Assembly (NCBI GenBank): GCA_963920665.1
Contig: OY987266.1
Coordinates: 24,168,248 to 24,232,247, forward strand
Source of the DNA: Straminergon stramineum
Taxonomy: Eukaryota > Streptophyta > Bryopsida > Hypnales > Calliergonaceae
Reading direction: 5' to 3'
DNA length: 64,000 bases
The notes under the pieces are model-generated. The model searched no databases and was not told where the DNA came from. It saw only the letters and a list, made by a program, of their open reading frames with translations. Made by a program: the position numbers and the translations under genes. Shown one piece after another: positions 46,972-59,939 of the stretch. Each line of letters starts with the position of its first letter. Within the stretch, counting starts at the first letter, position 1.

Positions 46972-47175
46972 CACTACAAGAGAAAGGGGTATTTTTAGTA
47001 TAGTCCTAGACATATAGTCCTATAAGTAATGACCTTAAAGGGATATTTTCAATAAAAATTTACTAAACACACATGTATTTTTGGTAAATTTTTCCTAAAA
47101 ACACCCCTTTAAGGTCGTTACTTATAGGACTATATATCTAGGACTATATTGAAAACACCCCTTTCTCTTGTAGTG
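46972..47175. mobile_element. CACTA-type MITE, foldback
   Basis: The element begins CACTACAAGAGAAAGGGGT and ends ACCCCTTTCTCTTGTAGTG, the classic plant CACTA (EnSpm) terminus. ACT is duplicated on both sides (46969-46971 and 47176-47178), the 3-bp duplication expected for CACTA. Most of the 204 bp is one long imperfect palindrome around a loop near 47,070, so a transcript would fold into a hairpin. No transposase. Confidence 0.9.
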
Positions 47176-47178
47176 ACT

Positions 47179-48844
47179 GGCTGATGTAGTTTGAAAGAGC
47201 CATTGTGTCCTTACCATGTATTATGGAAAAAGTAAGAGGCTTTGCTACTAGCTGAAATGTGTATTAGTTAACTCCAAACTCTACCCCTTGATGACATCAT
47301 AACATAGTTGCAAATGTATTAGCATATGGAAAAGATAAGAGATTTTGATTCTTGATGAATTATGTGCTCGTGTACCTCACACTTTACCATATAGTAAACT
47401 AATATTACCAATTCCTTTATAATAAATGTAAAACAAATAAAAGTTGCTAATTTCCTTGTAGATGTAGGATTAAACCCTAGAATGTTGGGTTGGTCGATCA
47501 CCATAGAAATCATTCTTTTTGGTACTATGTGAATCATTTGCTTAAAAAATCCAAGATTATTTATTAGAGGTCAAACTATTGTGTAAGACCTCCTTTTTAT
47601 ACACAATTTCAAGGATGCACATTTGCACTTCTATCTTACATAGAAGGCCTCTCTATCATTCATTGGATATTGTGTTTGTAGTTGCACTAAAGGATTAATT
47701 CTTAAATGGATGAAGTGGTGACTATGGAAATCATCCCTTTGGGAACTGTATGATATCATCTATTTAAAAAAACCCAAAAATATTCATTGGATGTCAAACT
47801 ATTGTACAAGATTTATCCTTTTTGCACAAAATTTCAAGGATGAAAAATTGCACTTTTGTCCTACATAAGAAGATTTTTTGTCATTCATTGGACAAAAAAT
47901 GTCTTTGGCATCTTGTTAGGGTTAAAGATGAGTATGCATTTATTCTTGAAAGCCCCTTCTTTAGCTACCAATAATTTGGGCAACAATATGATAGACATGG
48001 TGTGATGGTGTTACCATAAGTTTCAATAGGGAAAAATTGGCAGCTAGTTCAAAGGTAGTTGATGGAAGTAGGAAAAAAAATTGTTGGACTTTGAAAATGA
48101 AGGTTGCCAAACTAGAAAGAAATTTTTAGGGTTAGAAATTAACTAATTCCAAAAATTGGAGGATATTTTACTACTTCTTTCCAATACTTGACAAATTTCA
48201 ATTGTCACGGGAAAAAATTTAGTGGCTCATAACCAGCTAGGTGAGGATCAATTTTCTTGAGTATCAACTTCCTAGTGGTGCCTCCAAATCAACCCAACAA
48301 TTTGAAATTCTAAAAACCCCACAAAAAGAAATAGGAGGGAGGGGTTAGGGCCACCTCACCTAAGTGTCACATTTGAAAGGATTTTTTCTATGCATAACAA
48401 TATGATTAAGCAAACGCTTCAAAATCACATGACAACATCAAATTTGGATAGTGTCATGCTATAGGCCTTGGAAGGACTAGACAATGGCTTTGACAACATT
48501 CTAGAAGATGCCATTTTAAATTTCACCACTTACATATCAATCCTAAGCACCTTATAGGGGTGGCAAATGAACCAATTGAAGAAGGTGATTCATAACTCTT
48601 TTGATTTCATTCAAACTTTTCATTACTTTCCTCAACTCCATTTTGCATGGACTAAGAGGATCCTTGGCCTTCAAGTGGCAAAGGGCTTTGCCAAGTTCAA
48701 TTCTTGTCAAGAATGCAATATTAATTAGTACATTCATTGTGGAATTGTTTTTCTTTACAATACAAGAATTTAGCAAGTTAGTCATCACCAATTTCAATTT
48801 GGAAGAAATTGGCTGGTGAGAAATTGATATTGAAGGAAATAAAC
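47179..48844. other. AT-rich intergenic, no gene
   Basis: Only domain-less short ORFs. Two loosely similar segments (about 47,530-47,680 and 47,750-47,910) share GGATGnnnnTTGCACTT and CATTCATTGGA phrases, suggesting an old local duplication. Confidence 0.3.
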
Positions 48845-49215
48845 CTATACTTTTTTGTGATTAAGAGGATGCAATTGGTGACTATTGAAAAAAAACTGTT
48901 CGTTTTCATGGAAAGAGGAAATCAGCTGGAGGACCTCCAAAATTTTCTGTACATTGGTGTTGTCGAAAGTTAGCTGTTTGGTTTTGGTCAGTTTGGTGAA
49001 GGATGACAGATGAATGTGTCTGCATATTTGCAATCTCTGCAGTTGCCAAGTCCAACCTTCGCAGCTTCATGCAAACTAAGTTTAACTTAGTTAGTGACAG
49101 TCAACAATGTATGAATTTCAGGAGAATTGATTTGTTGGAGTCCGGTCTTTCGGTTTCTCACTCTCATGTCTCTGACAAAATCCTGCTGGCAGTCTTACTG
49201 ACCCGGACTATGTCT
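48845..49215 (-). pseudogene. Possible leucine-rich-repeat gene remnant
   Basis: On the minus strand, neighbouring frames read LSLHEAAKVGLGNCRDCKYA and then LSSFTKLTKTKQLTFDNTN followed by VQKILEVLQLIS. The spacing of Leu residues resembles plant LRR repeats of the NB-LRR kind, but frameshifts separate the pieces and no NB-ARC domain is seen. The resemblance may be chance. Confidence 0.25.
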
Positions 49216-49218
49216 TGA

Positions 49219-52200
49219 TTAAGTGTTAATTAACTTATAGAGAAGCACATGGTTGATGGTTCCACAATCATGCACCACATGTGAGGATACAAATTTACAT
49301 AATTCAAGTTGATTGCAAATTTGTAGGCATGGATGGAGGAGGCTTCAATTCGCTGAAGTGGGCTCGCATTCACACTTTCGTAGGGCAATGCTTATTTCTG
49401 GAGTCCAATAAGTTGCAATGTAATTTAATTATCTGATAGTAAAAGATTGAATGTGAATAATTTTATCTCCTACTATTTCTTTGTTTTGGTTGTGAAAGAT
49501 TGTAAACCATTCTCATAATGTTCTTCATTATGTCCTCTTTCAACTCTATAATGACATGTGGTCTTAAAAATTTTGAAAAATGTTTTCAACGTTTCTATCA
49601 AAATAAAAAATATACATATTCATGGAATCAATGGATAATTGCATTGGTTGATGACTAGTGATAGGCAAGTCATTTTCAAGATGGAAGAACCAACCCATGA
49701 TGCACACACTTTGCCTTTTCAATAAAAACTAAAATTTTTTACGTACTATGGATTGAAAATTTGAGTTCATATGTAGAACCTACCAAAGTCCTTTGATCAA
49801 TGAACTAGGAGATGTCACAAAATACAAAATTAGACACCTATAAAATAGGGGGAAGTTTTCACTTGGAGACTATGGCAAGTCTCCAAAGTAGAGTGCGTAG
49901 GGGCTCTCTTATACTAGGGCTATGAGCCTTCTTTGGGAGAGCAAAACTTTGGAACTCTTCTCTAAATTTTCACTTCAAGGAAATAATTGTTCACGAGGGA
50001 TAATAAAATTTGAAAATTTGGATTAAGGAACTTTGATATCAAGAAAATATATCACTACAACATTCTTGAATGAGTAGGCATGGGTCTCCTTCTTATGATA
50101 GTATTATAGAAGAAATATATTTGAATTGCCATGTCTACCCATGAAGAAAAACTCTTTGATTCAAGAAATATTCAATATTTTAAATTGAAAAACTCCATTC
50201 TCACATTCAATTTGGAATGCACACTTCCTCAATTATGTTAGTCTATCCTATATTATTAGCTATAGGAGCAACGCAAATTGAAAGAAGCTAAAAGGACCCC
50301 AGATGGTCTTTTCAAGAATGTAATGATGAAATACAAAATTAACACCCCAATATAAAGGACATGTTTTTACATCTAATATGCACATAAGGTCAATTTCATT
50401 AAATTGGTGACATTTCATTACTTTGATGCAGTTTAGACTACACGCTGTGAAACCCAAACTTATACATGTCCTAGTTTTTTGACTTGAAATTCAACCATTG
50501 CAAAGATATATGTTACAATCTTTGGCTTGTGAAATATTGTCAATTTAACAAAAATTGACGTCACAAGATTGAGGGAGAAATTCTCGACACTTTGGAAGAC
50601 TGGTAGGACTCATTTAGACAACTCTAGCGTATAGGCTAGTTCACCTAAACTGTTGTCCTTCGTTTTGCGTTGCTGCATATGAAATTTACAAGTATGACCG
50701 TTAATTCTCAGTTCACTTTCATGCAGAAAGCGAGCGTCGAGCCTGAATGATTGAGCCTGGGTTTTCCGTCAGGGAGACGTCACCACGCACCAGGTGCTGC
50801 AATTTGTAAACACATGTGCTCATCAGTTGGCTCCACAACGGAACTGGGTCCGCAACTCCCCAATTGAAAATGCTTGGGCTTCGGAACTTCAGAGGAGGTG
50901 ACGTCGCTCACACAAATGCTTGACAAGTTGACGACTTTAATTCACAATCACTGGCAGTCTGTTCTAGCAGCTCGGTTCCCGAGACCGACCAACCATTCTG
51001 TCGACAGCGTGCTCCAGCTCTCGGCTTCAGTTCTGGACAGAAACAGATTTCCCTGCGCGCACCCCAAGAGCTAGAAATGAAAATTATAACTTACTCCGTC
51101 GCAGACAATGCTTGCAACTTTTGCATGAGAAAGAAAAGTGCCAATTCTATCTTATCTTCCTTCCTCGTCAAAATGTAGGACAAGCATATGATCCGCGGAA
51201 TTGGAACATGCGGAAAGGATCTCCTGGAAGTTCCCTCAGGAGCTACTAACACTAGCTGCGGCTTCTTGACTGTGGATCCAGCAAAAGGAAGGAGGCTTCA
51301 TTGGCATGATCGAATACAAGCCATCCCTAGAAAGGTTGAGTAGCTATCTTACTTAAAAAAAACAAGAGGTAGTGCTACAGGGACAGAGGTCACACAGCCT
51401 CTCGTACTGTACCTAAATTGGCATTGTAACCCCTAAATATTCTTTGCAATTTTGGGCCCAAAAAATGGTCACTTTTGGATCAAGGTTTTGGGATGCAAAA
51501 AATATTTGTAAGAAAAATGACAATAGGATCTTCATTTCACCTTTCCATAGAACACATGGAAAATTTTCAGTTTTCAATTCCTTACCATTTGTTCTTTTCC
51601 CTATTGCTTCCTTGTGGGTGTTTCCCAACTTCAAAATTCAAGAAGTTCTAGAATATGTGTAAACTAGATTCCACATATTTTAGTATGATGTAGATGCTTG
51701 GGTTTAGAATGATTACACCGTACCCACCACCAAAAAATTTATTGTTCAATTTCAAGTGGATTCTTTTATGCAATTAGGGTTTTAGAATCGCATTGTGCGG
51801 GTGTCACGGGTTTTTTCATCCACAAGATTTTATGTTCGTTTGTGGAATGTTTATCATCTCTCTTATTTTAGAAATTCTTTATCCCTTACGCTTTGCAAGT
51901 CTCTGTCGATGCATTGGAGGTGAGATCGATATTTCGGTAGCCTGGATAAATCCAATTGCAAATCCAAGTCAGTAAACTCCGAATTGCAACAGCTGCCATT
52001 CTTGAGGTGTGGCAATCTTCAAGCTGTGAGCCTGATCAGGTGCACACATTCACCGATGCTGGCCTGAAAAAATGACCATGCCGATTTCAGCGCAAACAAG
52101 ATGTTTGTTTACCATTTCAGAGCAAATTATGCTTCGAGTAATTCTGATTTCAGTACTATCACATACCATCATGCTAAATTTCTGGAACTCAAGATTCCCT

Positions 52201-55200
52201 TTCATCTTTGAGTGATGCCCCATTTCGGCCTTGTTCTCCAATAACAACGGACCACGGCATAGTGCCCTTCACTTGCTCCAAGTTGCAAAAGCTTTTCGAC
52301 CGTCATAATTCGCAGCACACCTTAATCCAGCAGCTTTAGAATCCCCGCTACATCTCCTTTGCTTGAACAAAACAAAAGATTACAAACTTCTTCTACCATC
52401 ATGGAACTGATGGAAGCATTCACATGTTGAATTATCCCTAGAACTTACTCCCTCAGTTTCAAAATAAATCGGCTAGGTTGAAGAATATTGCTTGTCTCAA
52501 ATTAAATTCGATGTTTCAATGGTTCGCAGAAATGAAACACTGGACATGCTTGATAGTGTCATCTGGGCACTGCAAAGTGATTGACAATTCTCCTTGGCAC
52601 TGCATTTTCTACTTGCCCATGTGCAGTTGCCGGTAGTGATTGCCGCTATCTGATAGAATAACTTGGACCATGCATTGTTGTCAAGAGAGAAAAATGTTGT
52701 TCAACTTTTTTTTTATCAATAAACTTTCTTTCTAGCATGAATCAAAAAATCAATGTCCTATGGGAGTTCATGCTGCAACAATTGAATAGCACAAAAGAGG
52801 ACTAGATTGAGAATGTTCATATCATGGTTGTTGGAAGGTTGGTTGTTTAATGTGATATCAAAGCCATCTTGCTTTAGGGCCATTGCCAAAGTAGGTTGAG
52901 GTTCATTGTTAGTGGAATGAGGCTTGGTGTGAATCTATTGCACAATAATATTATTGTTGATTGTAGTCTTCTTAGCTAATGCATGCAGGCTACTTTTTTT
53001 GGATTGTCGGGATAAGTTTCTCAATCAACATTGACTTCACTACCTCCTTCCATAGGCTTGGTTTCTATCATTCTTGTTGGTCCTCTGAGTTGGCTCTTGA
53101 AAAAGAAAAAGTCAAAAGATTTTGATTTTCCCATTGAATTTATGGTTCTTGAAAGTATCCCATCAAGGGTGAGTCACTATTGTGAGGAACATGATTTTGG
53201 GAATGAAATGCTTGTTCTTTGTAGTTTTCAATGGTGGCTCCTTGTTGGGCATTAGGTAGAAGGTGGCCTTCATCTCAATAAAAAAAAACACTTCTTGTCA
53301 ATTTAGATTCAGTCCATCATGAATTCTAATTGTGATGGATGGGCTACATCTAACATAGACAAGCATAATTGATTGCAAGCAATCTTGTTTTACTCTATCA
53401 AAAACAATTTGATTGCATTTGAGTGACACTTGATATTATTGTCTTGGAGTCCTTGATGTTGGCACTATAAGAAACATGTGTTTTAGGTGATTGGTCTTAA
53501 GTGACATCCAATGTAACAACCCTTGTTTTTATCTCAAAATTAACATTCAACTTAACATCAAGCAAAACAATTATGTACAACATAACAACTCATTATATTG
53601 GATTTCACCTAAAATTTGTCACCAAAACACAGATTCAAAAATATAGAAGATGGTAAACAAATGAAAAAACAAAACATTGTTGATCATTATACTTGAAAGT
53701 ACTAAAAACATTACCATGCATAGTATTATACACCATACTTCTTTACAATGATGACCTTCTTTCCAGAAAGTGCATATCCACTTGTATTATCTTTGCATTA
53801 GAGCACAAATGGATCCTATAAGTGCCCCTTCTTTTGTGTAAACTTGAAAAAATGAAAGCTATGAGGGACAACACCTAAAACTCCACCAAATAAGTCACTA
53901 TCTTGTATAACCCAATTGGTTGTGGCTAGGCAAGGACCAACACTCTAGACTAAGGCATGGTTGAGTGCATGCAAATGAGAGACAATTTTCTATTGATTTG
54001 GATTTTGGTGACTAACATGTACTTCATGTGGAAACAATTTTAATATTCACTATTAATGCTTCATTGGTCTGGCTAAAGCATTTCCACCACAAATGAGGGC
54101 AACCTGCTGAAAGCAAAATCACATTTTTATACTGACCTTTTTGCACCACTATTATATGTATAACACTCAGGGAATAACTTATTAAAAAAATTTACTCATA
54201 CTAAAATTAAAATTTGTGCTTTGAATGTTTTATTTTTAAATGTTTAGTTGTAAATATCAATTTTCAGATTCATAAATTATTTCAAAAAGAAAAGAAGTAT
54301 AGTTTGAGGAGATTTACCAAACAAAATCCCCCTACAAAAAACTTGGATGGAAATTGAATTCAGTGAGTTTCATTCATTGATAATTGACTAAATGTGTTAC
54401 TTCGGACCCCCTTCAATGGCACGCAATACCTCATGTGAATGTTAAACAATAATTAGTTTTCTCTTATACAACACATCTAATCCCACCTATATATCTCTTA
54501 GCACTAACTTTGTAGAAGTTATAGTCCTGATCTAGTTACAAAATTTGTTGGCCTTCTACACATAAATAGGATATTGTATCCAAACTATTGAATTGGCAAT
54601 ACATTGTGACCAACAATACCTTCTCACACCAAATTTTGCGTTAAAATCATCTAGGTGGCAATCGTTGGAAATACACATACCAAATTATGTGCTCAATTTT
54701 ATAATGTGTTGTGAGATAAAGAACATTCTTTTTTCTATTATACACAAGTACTTGTTGTAGAATAGGAAATTGCCTGAGTGTACTAGATTCCATAGTAGAC
54801 TATGACAGGCGTTAGAATCTCGTCCAATGAGAACAATTCGAAATCATCATTGTTTGTGACCCCTCCCCCCCCCAAAAAAAAATAGAGGACTAGATGTGTC
54901 CTTGCATCCCTTTATTTTTTCTCCATATTAGTTTGATTACTCTAAAGGGATCTCCCAACAATAACTATGAAGGGCACTCACATGGGTCATTTCTTCTCTA
55001 ATGTGTTTTCTTTTCCCCCCAAAGCACTAGAAGAAATCCTCGTATTTTTATATCTTATAAAATGTGGAAATACGTTTTTTCTAATGTCAAGCATGCCCTC
55101 ATGAATGTCCAAAAAAATCCATCAAGATTAACATGGCAAAACCATGAAAAAATCTAAGAAAACATGTCATATTTTTAGAGCAACATCTACATAGACATGG

Positions 55201-56959
55201 TCAAAGAAGGTACCAAAAGTGTACCATGTGGCAACCACGTCACCTCTTCACAAGCGCCATGTAGGCGGGTTGTGCTACATGGGATTTTTTCACCCAATCC
55301 GAGATGATGTGGCAGTTGATGTAGCATTTGACTTCACGATGTCTAAGAAGATTAATAGTATTTTGAGCAACATCAACTTAAACATTAAGAAGAATTTTAA
55401 TATTGTTTTTAGTGACATCAACTTCAACATTAGAATGCTTTTTGAGACATAAGATTTGATGTCAACGACATTTTTTGGAACATTTTACGACATCAACTTT
55501 GACATACACCATATAGAATAGGTCATATACAATATACCATACATTATACACAATACATCATACACCATGCACCGTATTTGGTATTTATTTTGCATGGCTT
55601 GAAAAAGACACTTAATGTGAGTATATTAACAAGAAAAGATAAGCTATTTATACAAGTGGGGTGGTAGGAAGGAAGACAAACCATATAGAATATGTGAATT
55701 TTCTGAATTATACAAAGTTGTTGAAGTTAATATTACAAAAAAGATTGGGACATCTTAGTTGAGGTTTCAATTGATGACCTGATGTCTAAGTTGATGTTTA
55801 TAAAAACATTGTTCAAATTTTCAAATGGTATCAAAGTGTGATGATGTGGCATGCCACTTCATCCTTGTTGGATGCCATGTCAAGGGAGGATTGAAATTAC
55901 TTCAATATAAATTGCAACAAATAGAATATCATTTTGTAGTTCCTAATGTCTTGTTGTTTACAAGAAGATAAATACAAGAACTTCAATGAAAATAGGACAA
56001 ATTGAATTTCATACATTGATGGAAAAATGATCTTCTAAAATTGAGAACAATTTATGTTCAATTCTAAAGAATATGGGACAATGAAAATACATATTTATAG
56101 AAATTAGATAATGTAGAATACATTAGACTAATTTTTTAGGACTTTTTAATAATAAAATTAGAGCTACATTGGAAGTGCAATGGAAAATGGAGTCATCTTG
56201 CTATTTTTTTCCTCCTTGCAATCCTTTCTTAAGATTGCCAATGTTGTTCAAGGCACTGAAGGGCCACATCTTTGCAATTATTTCCACATATTTCTATGTA
56301 TTATGTAGAGATTAGCAAACTTAGTCGTATATTAACACCCATGACTATTGTATGCAATTGCATTTTTTAGATCAAATTGCTCCAATTCAAATTCTCTATC
56401 AAAAAAATTTGGGACCTTCATTCCCCAACTCATTTCGAATTCCTCTAAAATTATGAAATATTTAAATTTTTCTCACTCCAAAAAATAGTTTGTGGTTCCT
56501 TGGGCCTTAAACAATTAATTTCAATCCATCAGTGACACATCAACAAATTGTTACACCAACAAATCTAAACAACTTCAAATCATATAAAATCTCCCTAAAC
56601 ACAAATCTCAAAAATACAACCCAAACACCATTAACAACTTCATTCCATTACACCAAGAATAAAAATAATCAAGTTACACAACTAACTTGGGTTGGGACAT
56701 ATGTTGTCTATTAGCAATGATATTGATTTGTCTCTTTCTCTTTCACTTAAAGATTCCAAGTTGGTAACAATTGCTAATTCTTTGACCTTTTTATTCCCAC
56801 AATTCCCTCCTCAATAGGCATTCTCCTATACAAAAATCAAAACTTGAATCCAATATGTAGCAAGATATGTAGAAGACTTATACACCTTGCATTACCATGA
56901 TCCCTATGTAAAGAGCAAAACATCAAGAAATATTGATAAATTTACTAAAATTAAAAAAC
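49219..56959. other. Long AT-rich intergenic stretch
   Basis: No gene was recognised. A half copy of the ATGGTCAATTTCATT MITE lies near 50386-50480. 50.6-51.3 kb has higher GC and could be a decayed gene. A CACTATAAGAAACATG phrase at about 53,464 resembles a CACTA terminus but has no partner. 55,368-55,510 holds loose repeats of a GACATCAACTTnnACATT motif. ORFs at 50874-51074, 51793-51975, 53031-53255 and 55219-55452 lack domains. Confidence 0.3.
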
Positions 56960-57300
56960 AAACTAAATGGTAGATTGTTGTAATGAAATATTAAAAATTA
57001 GGAGGGAAAAAAAGTTTCGAAGAGCAATTTTGTGGCCTAAAAGTTGAATATTATTGCCATTGCATGCAAGGAGAAATTGAAGTATCATGGTCTCAAGTGC
57101 TAAATAAATTGCCAAGTGTATAATCTTCACTAGTCTAGCTTCAATAATTACCAAGATGAAATTTTTGAGGCCAAAACACTCAACTATTCATTGAAATGCA
57201 TCTCAACTTATATGTACAAGAAAATTACAATTTTGGATTTTCAAGGAAAATGTATATCTCAAAAATTGATTTGTAGAAGCAAGAAAGTCAAATATAAATT
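56960..57300 (+). repeat. Dispersed repeat, copy 2
   Basis: The collinear partner of 23930-24300 (TTAGGAGGGAAAAAAA, CCTAAAAGTTGAAT, TTGCCAAGTGT, CAATAATTAC, AAAACACTCAA). Non-coding. Confidence 0.55.
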
Positions 57301-57432
57301 ATCAAATTGCAACAATCAACAATTGATCAAGACTTCAAAACCACAACTTGGTTTTAAAGATTTTTACAATTCAAATGGAACTAGCAACTACACCTTGGAA
57401 GGCTTTGTCCTTCTAGCATTGGCACCTTTCTT

Positions 57433-58249
57433 AACCCCTAAGAGCCTAAGCCTTTTCAAATGTGTTTTGACTATGAAAAAAGAGTATTGGCTTGTGGTTA
57501 TCCTCAATGAAGCAAATTGTGTTTTTTTCAAAATCTAACCGTATAGATGTTAATAGAGCTTGTTTATTACTATGCACACCAATTTTGAGTGCAAAATTTT
57601 CTAGGAGTTGTGATATTATACCAAGAGAAATGTACATTTTCTATTTTTAGTATGATGTCTTTGTCCACAATGTTTCAAAAATTTGCATATAAATGGTTTT
57701 TGGGTTTGGAGGTAACATGAACAACTTCAAAGAGTGTTAGCACACTAAAATGCACTTCCAAAAAACTTAATTTCACATGAAAAAAACATCAAACTCATTA
57801 CACAATCTACCTTGCAATAGTTGAAATGCAATTTTTGTTTTTAAGTAGAAATTGCAAATAGCTTCAAATAAACACTTGCATATTGAAATTTTCAATGGTG
57901 AAAATCATGAAAAGACTTTAAACTTTTCATTGAGACCATTCTCAAAGCAAATGGATAAGTACAATTTCTTAGATCTCAAATCAAATGAAATTGCCAAGCT
58001 TTGCATAAAGCTGGGAAATGAAGTAAAATTAGTAAGCTTTACACTCCACTTTTAGTGCACATATGCCTTTGAAGATCTCTCAATAATGGAATATGTACTT
58101 TTCTCAATGAAAAATGAAAATTTTCCATAGATAACCCTCAAAATTGCCTAAATTTTTTTTAAACTGGTCATAAGAATTTAACTGCCCGCACAAAAATGGG
58201 CCTGAAATTTCAAATCAACCACATATAGTCGTGGAGGCAGTTAAGGGTT
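57433..58249. repeat. Possible second TTAACCC-ended element
   Basis: TTAACCCCTAAGAGCCTAAG at 57433 resembles the left end of the TTAA-flanked element at 9443. GGCAGTTAAGGGTTAA near 58,249 could be the opposite end. TIR identity is low, so this is tentative. Confidence 0.25.
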
Positions 58250-58339
58250 AAATAAGGTAGCTACTCAAACTTCTGTGAAGTAGCTTCCCTCAATACAAAG
58301 CCCCTCTCCTCAATCAAAAGTCAATAATCCACATACAAT

Positions 58340-58430
58340 GATTCATGATTATTGGACAAGCTTAAATTCAAGTGTTTTATTTGTGATAGGACTCACAATG
58401 CATTGGAAGCAAAGGGTTCCACCTTGGAAG
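58340..58430 (+). pseudogene. Possible Ty3-type gag zinc-knuckle remnant
   Basis: The frame reads KLKFKCFICDRTHNALEA. C-x2-C-x3-H-x4 resembles the CX2CX3HX4C knuckle of plant Ty3-type retrotransposon gag proteins, with the last Cys replaced by Ala. No protease or reverse transcriptase follows. Weak. Confidence 0.25.
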
Positions 58431-58934
58431 TTCAAGATTGTTACATATATCAACAAATGAATGCAAAATTGTTAGGTTGCCTTTTTTGGTTGATAAAAAT
58501 AATTTCTATAATTGATCATATTTACTTATTCAATTCCAGTGCCATTTTCTTAATCTAACTTCAACATGCAATAACACATTGTTGTAATAACAATTGCAAA
58601 ATTCTAATAGTAATGTCTAATGTCATTAGAATGAGTGATTTGACTTCAAGGAAGTGTTTATAGAAGTTACAAATCATATTTGTAACAAAGGTCCATAAAA
58701 ATCATGTTTCCATCTCTAGCAAGTGTGCCTTATACCATTGTCACAATATACTAAAATAAAATTAAAAATATTTTTTTACTTTCTTAATTCATAAAAAACT
58801 TTGAATTTCAATATATTTTCTGCCATGAGTCTAAACACCACAAAACAAAGTGTGTACACCCCTCCTTATAGAGCCCTTTTCAACAATACGAAGAACACTA
58901 CCAGGGATACACAATTCTTGAGATCTCACCATAA

Positions 58935-58961
58935 AAATAAATAAATAAATAAATAAATAAA
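58935..58961. repeat. (AAAT)n microsatellite
   Basis: Six to seven AAAT units just left of the TIR element at 58995. Confidence 0.9.
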
Positions 58962-58994
58962 CACAAAAGAAAATCAGCCTCATTTACTGTATAA

Positions 58995-59381
58995 GAGCAA
59001 CTCCACCGCATGAATGGAGAAAGAACCTTGAAATGGTTTTAACAGAGGGAAGTTGCGGGACAATTGTTGTTCCGTCCCCACTTCTTCCGGAAGTGCCATA
59101 ATGCAATACACGCTTCACCCCTCGGCAAACCCTTATTCAACTCATTTTACATCATCAATGATGTCATGAACGAGAATGATTCCTCCATGGTCAAAGGGTT
59201 GAGTCGTTGAGTGGTCTCTTCCGTGGGCGCAAGAGACCTCACAAATGGAGTGGGCGGAGCATTGTAGCGTTGCCCACGAAATCCGGAAAGCCTTTAGCGG
59301 TGCCGCAGTGGAGCTCAAATTCCTTGCCTTCCCGTAACAGTTCCGGTTACGCCTCCGTTTGAGTGAGCGGTGGAGCTGCTC
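58995..59381. mobile_element. TIR element GAGCAnCTCCACCGC
   Basis: GAGCAACTCCACCGC (58995-59009) and the inverted GCGGTGGAGCTGCTC (59367-59381) differ at one base. The 387-bp interior is GC-richer and more CpG-dense than its flanks. Termini of the GAGCAnCTCCA type are common in plant DNA-transposon MITEs. The minus-strand ORF at 59142-59384 runs through the element and is not taken as a gene. Confidence 0.6.
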
Positions 59382-59939
59382 CAAGGTATAGATTTTCCCG
59401 CTCCTTATTGAGCCACATTTTTTGCAAAAGATTTATATCACAGCTATGGCCCTTCTGAAAAAACAAATCACTTTCTTAACATCCGTAGAAGACATGTATC
59501 ACATTCCATGGAAGGCCCAAAATTTCATTTAATAAAAAATGGAGCTTTACACTATACCAAATGAAAGTCCAAAATGAGGCCTACCTACAAAAGAAATGTG
59601 GTCGCAACATTGCCTTCTGTAGTTCTATCTGACTACAAAATTTTGGAATAATTTTGGAATTATTATGCATACAGCCTTTCCGAAATTGCGTATACACAAG
59701 AGTCTTCAGTCTTGGTTGCCGCAAATGTAACTGTAACAACGTAATATTACAATGTAGCTAGAATAATGAAATTCTCCATGGCTACCCTGTTCATATATGC
59801 AACAGACCTCTTCATGCAACCTAGAAGCCAAAATTCAGTAATCCAATATTGTAGACTTTTCTCAAGTCTCTGCTGCACCAGAACTGTTAACAGAACAGCC
59901 TTGGTAGAATAAACATACTTCAAGTTGACAAATTGAAGC
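59382..59939. other. 3' flank of the AAA-ATPase gene
   Basis: AT-rich, probably includes the 3' UTR. CAA|GTAAGC at the end of the coding frame looks like a splice donor, so a further 3' exon cannot be excluded. Confidence 0.35.

Noticed and set aside
53464..53500. CACTATAAGAAACATG as a CACTA element end
   Set aside because: No inverted partner or 3-bp duplication was found in the following several kilobases.
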